Below are positions 5,094-5,555 of a stretch of 5,555 nt of DNA, in pieces (within the stretch, counting starts at the first letter, position 1; every line of letters starts with the position of its first letter). The position numbers and the translations under genes are program-made. The stretch is taken from positions 1-5,555 of the forward strand of contig CAMPHU010000287.1 in assembly GCA_946886065.1 (NCBI GenBank). The letters are read 5' to 3'. This stretch comes from an uncultured Massilia sp. (GTDB lineage Bacteria > Pseudomonadota > Gammaproteobacteria > Burkholderiales > Burkholderiaceae). The notes under the pieces were generated by a model that did no database searches, was not told where the DNA came from, and saw nothing but the letters and a program-made list of their open reading frames with translations.

Positions 5094-5555
5094 TTACGCG
5101 TCGGCGACCTTGAGCACCAGCTTGCCCAGGTTGCGTCCTTCGAACAGCATCAGCAGCGCTTCCGGGAAGGTTTCGAAGCCCTCGGCCACGTGCTCGACGC
5201 TTTTCAGACTGCCCTCCTGCAGCATGCGCGCCATCTGCTGCACTGCTTCAGCATAGCGCGCCGCATAGTCGAATACAACCATTCCTTCCATGCGCGCCCG
5301 GTTCACCAGCAGCGACAGGTAGTTGGACGGGCCCTTGACCTGGGCGGTGGCGTTGTACTGCGAGATCGCGCCGCAGATGACGATGCGCGCCTTCATGTTG
5401 ATGCGCGTGAGCACGGCGTCCAGGATGTCGCCGCCGACATTGTCGAAGTAGACGTCCACGCCTTGCGGGCAATGTTCCTTGAGCGCCGCGTGCACCGGGC
5501 CGGCCTTGTAGTCGATGCAGGCGTCGAAGCCGAGCTGCTCGACCACGAAGCGGCA
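5094..5555 (-). CDS. MDR-family NADP-dependent oxidoreductase, C-terminal part (start outside window)
   Basis: The last 153 residues are visible, ending at TAA 5096-5094. The frame stays open to the window edge, and residues before the first possible start (CRFVVEQLGFDACIDYK) fit the Rossmann fold of the family, so the gene continues beyond 5555. The segment contains the signature VDVYFDNVGG (about residues 33-42 of the fragment), then RIVICGAISQYN and GPSNYLSLLVNRARMEGMVVFDY, with the family ending GRNLGKLVLKV. This matches the zinc-free medium-chain reductases related to leukotriene B4 12-hydroxydehydrogenase/prostaglandin reductase and Escherichia coli CurA, which reduce C=C bonds of enones with NADPH. 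Complete members have about 335-345 residues, so slightly under half is present. Substrate is unknown; the enzyme is presumably cytosolic. It is followed by a hairpin, and the phasin gene lies 83 bp downstream. Confidence 0.9.
   Translation of the reverse strand, partial: CRFVVEQLGFDACIDYKAGPVHAALKEHCPQGVDVYFDNVGGDILDAVLTRINMKARIVICGAISQYNATAQVKGPSNYLSLLVNRARMEGMVVFDYAARYAEAVQQMARMLQEGSLKSVEHVAEGFETFPEALLMLFEGRNLGKLVLKVADA

Overview
The window is a high-GC bacterial chromosome segment in which every supportable gene lies on the minus strand. Gene content (phasin, KGG stress protein, YgjP-like metallopeptidase, porin paired with a half-size phosphate-binding-type periplasmic protein) and the strong GC bias suggest a betaproteobacterium, most likely an Oxalobacteraceae member of the Massilia/Duganella type. 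This assignment is inferred from remembered family resemblance, not from a search.

In transcription order (right to left), the window opens with the C-terminal part of an MDR-family NADP-dependent oxidoreductase (5094-5555, start outside the window). A short phasin-family protein (4639-5010) and a KGG-repeat stress protein (4188-4526) follow. Each of these two is preceded by a candidate extracytoplasmic-function (ECF)/sigma-E-like promoter with the same spacing, so they may be separately transcribed but co-regulated. A YgjP-like zinc metallopeptidase (3556-4068) follows the KGG gene.

The middle (about 2050-3430) is compositionally different. A 397-residue protein with an N-terminal PIN nuclease-like domain and a beta-rich C-terminal half I cannot name is encoded in DNA of visibly lower GC (27/60 GC at 2101-2160 against 43/60 at 1021-1080). 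It looks horizontally acquired and stands alone, with about 310 bp free of convincing genes on each side. Its promoter region carries a perfect TATAAT.

The left part is a tight operon: an outer-membrane porin-like beta-barrel protein (479-1735), 8 bp later a 147-residue secreted half-length periplasmic binding-type protein (27-470), and one base after that the first codons of another gene (1-25). The arrangement suggests an envelope uptake or sensing unit, probably for phosphate or another oxyanion, with the third partner outside the window.

No RNA gene, CRISPR array, insertion sequence or attachment site was found. The best candidates for closer study are the PIN-domain protein with its unassigned C-terminal module, the porin/half-binding-protein operon, and the shared promoter architecture of the phasin and KGG genes.
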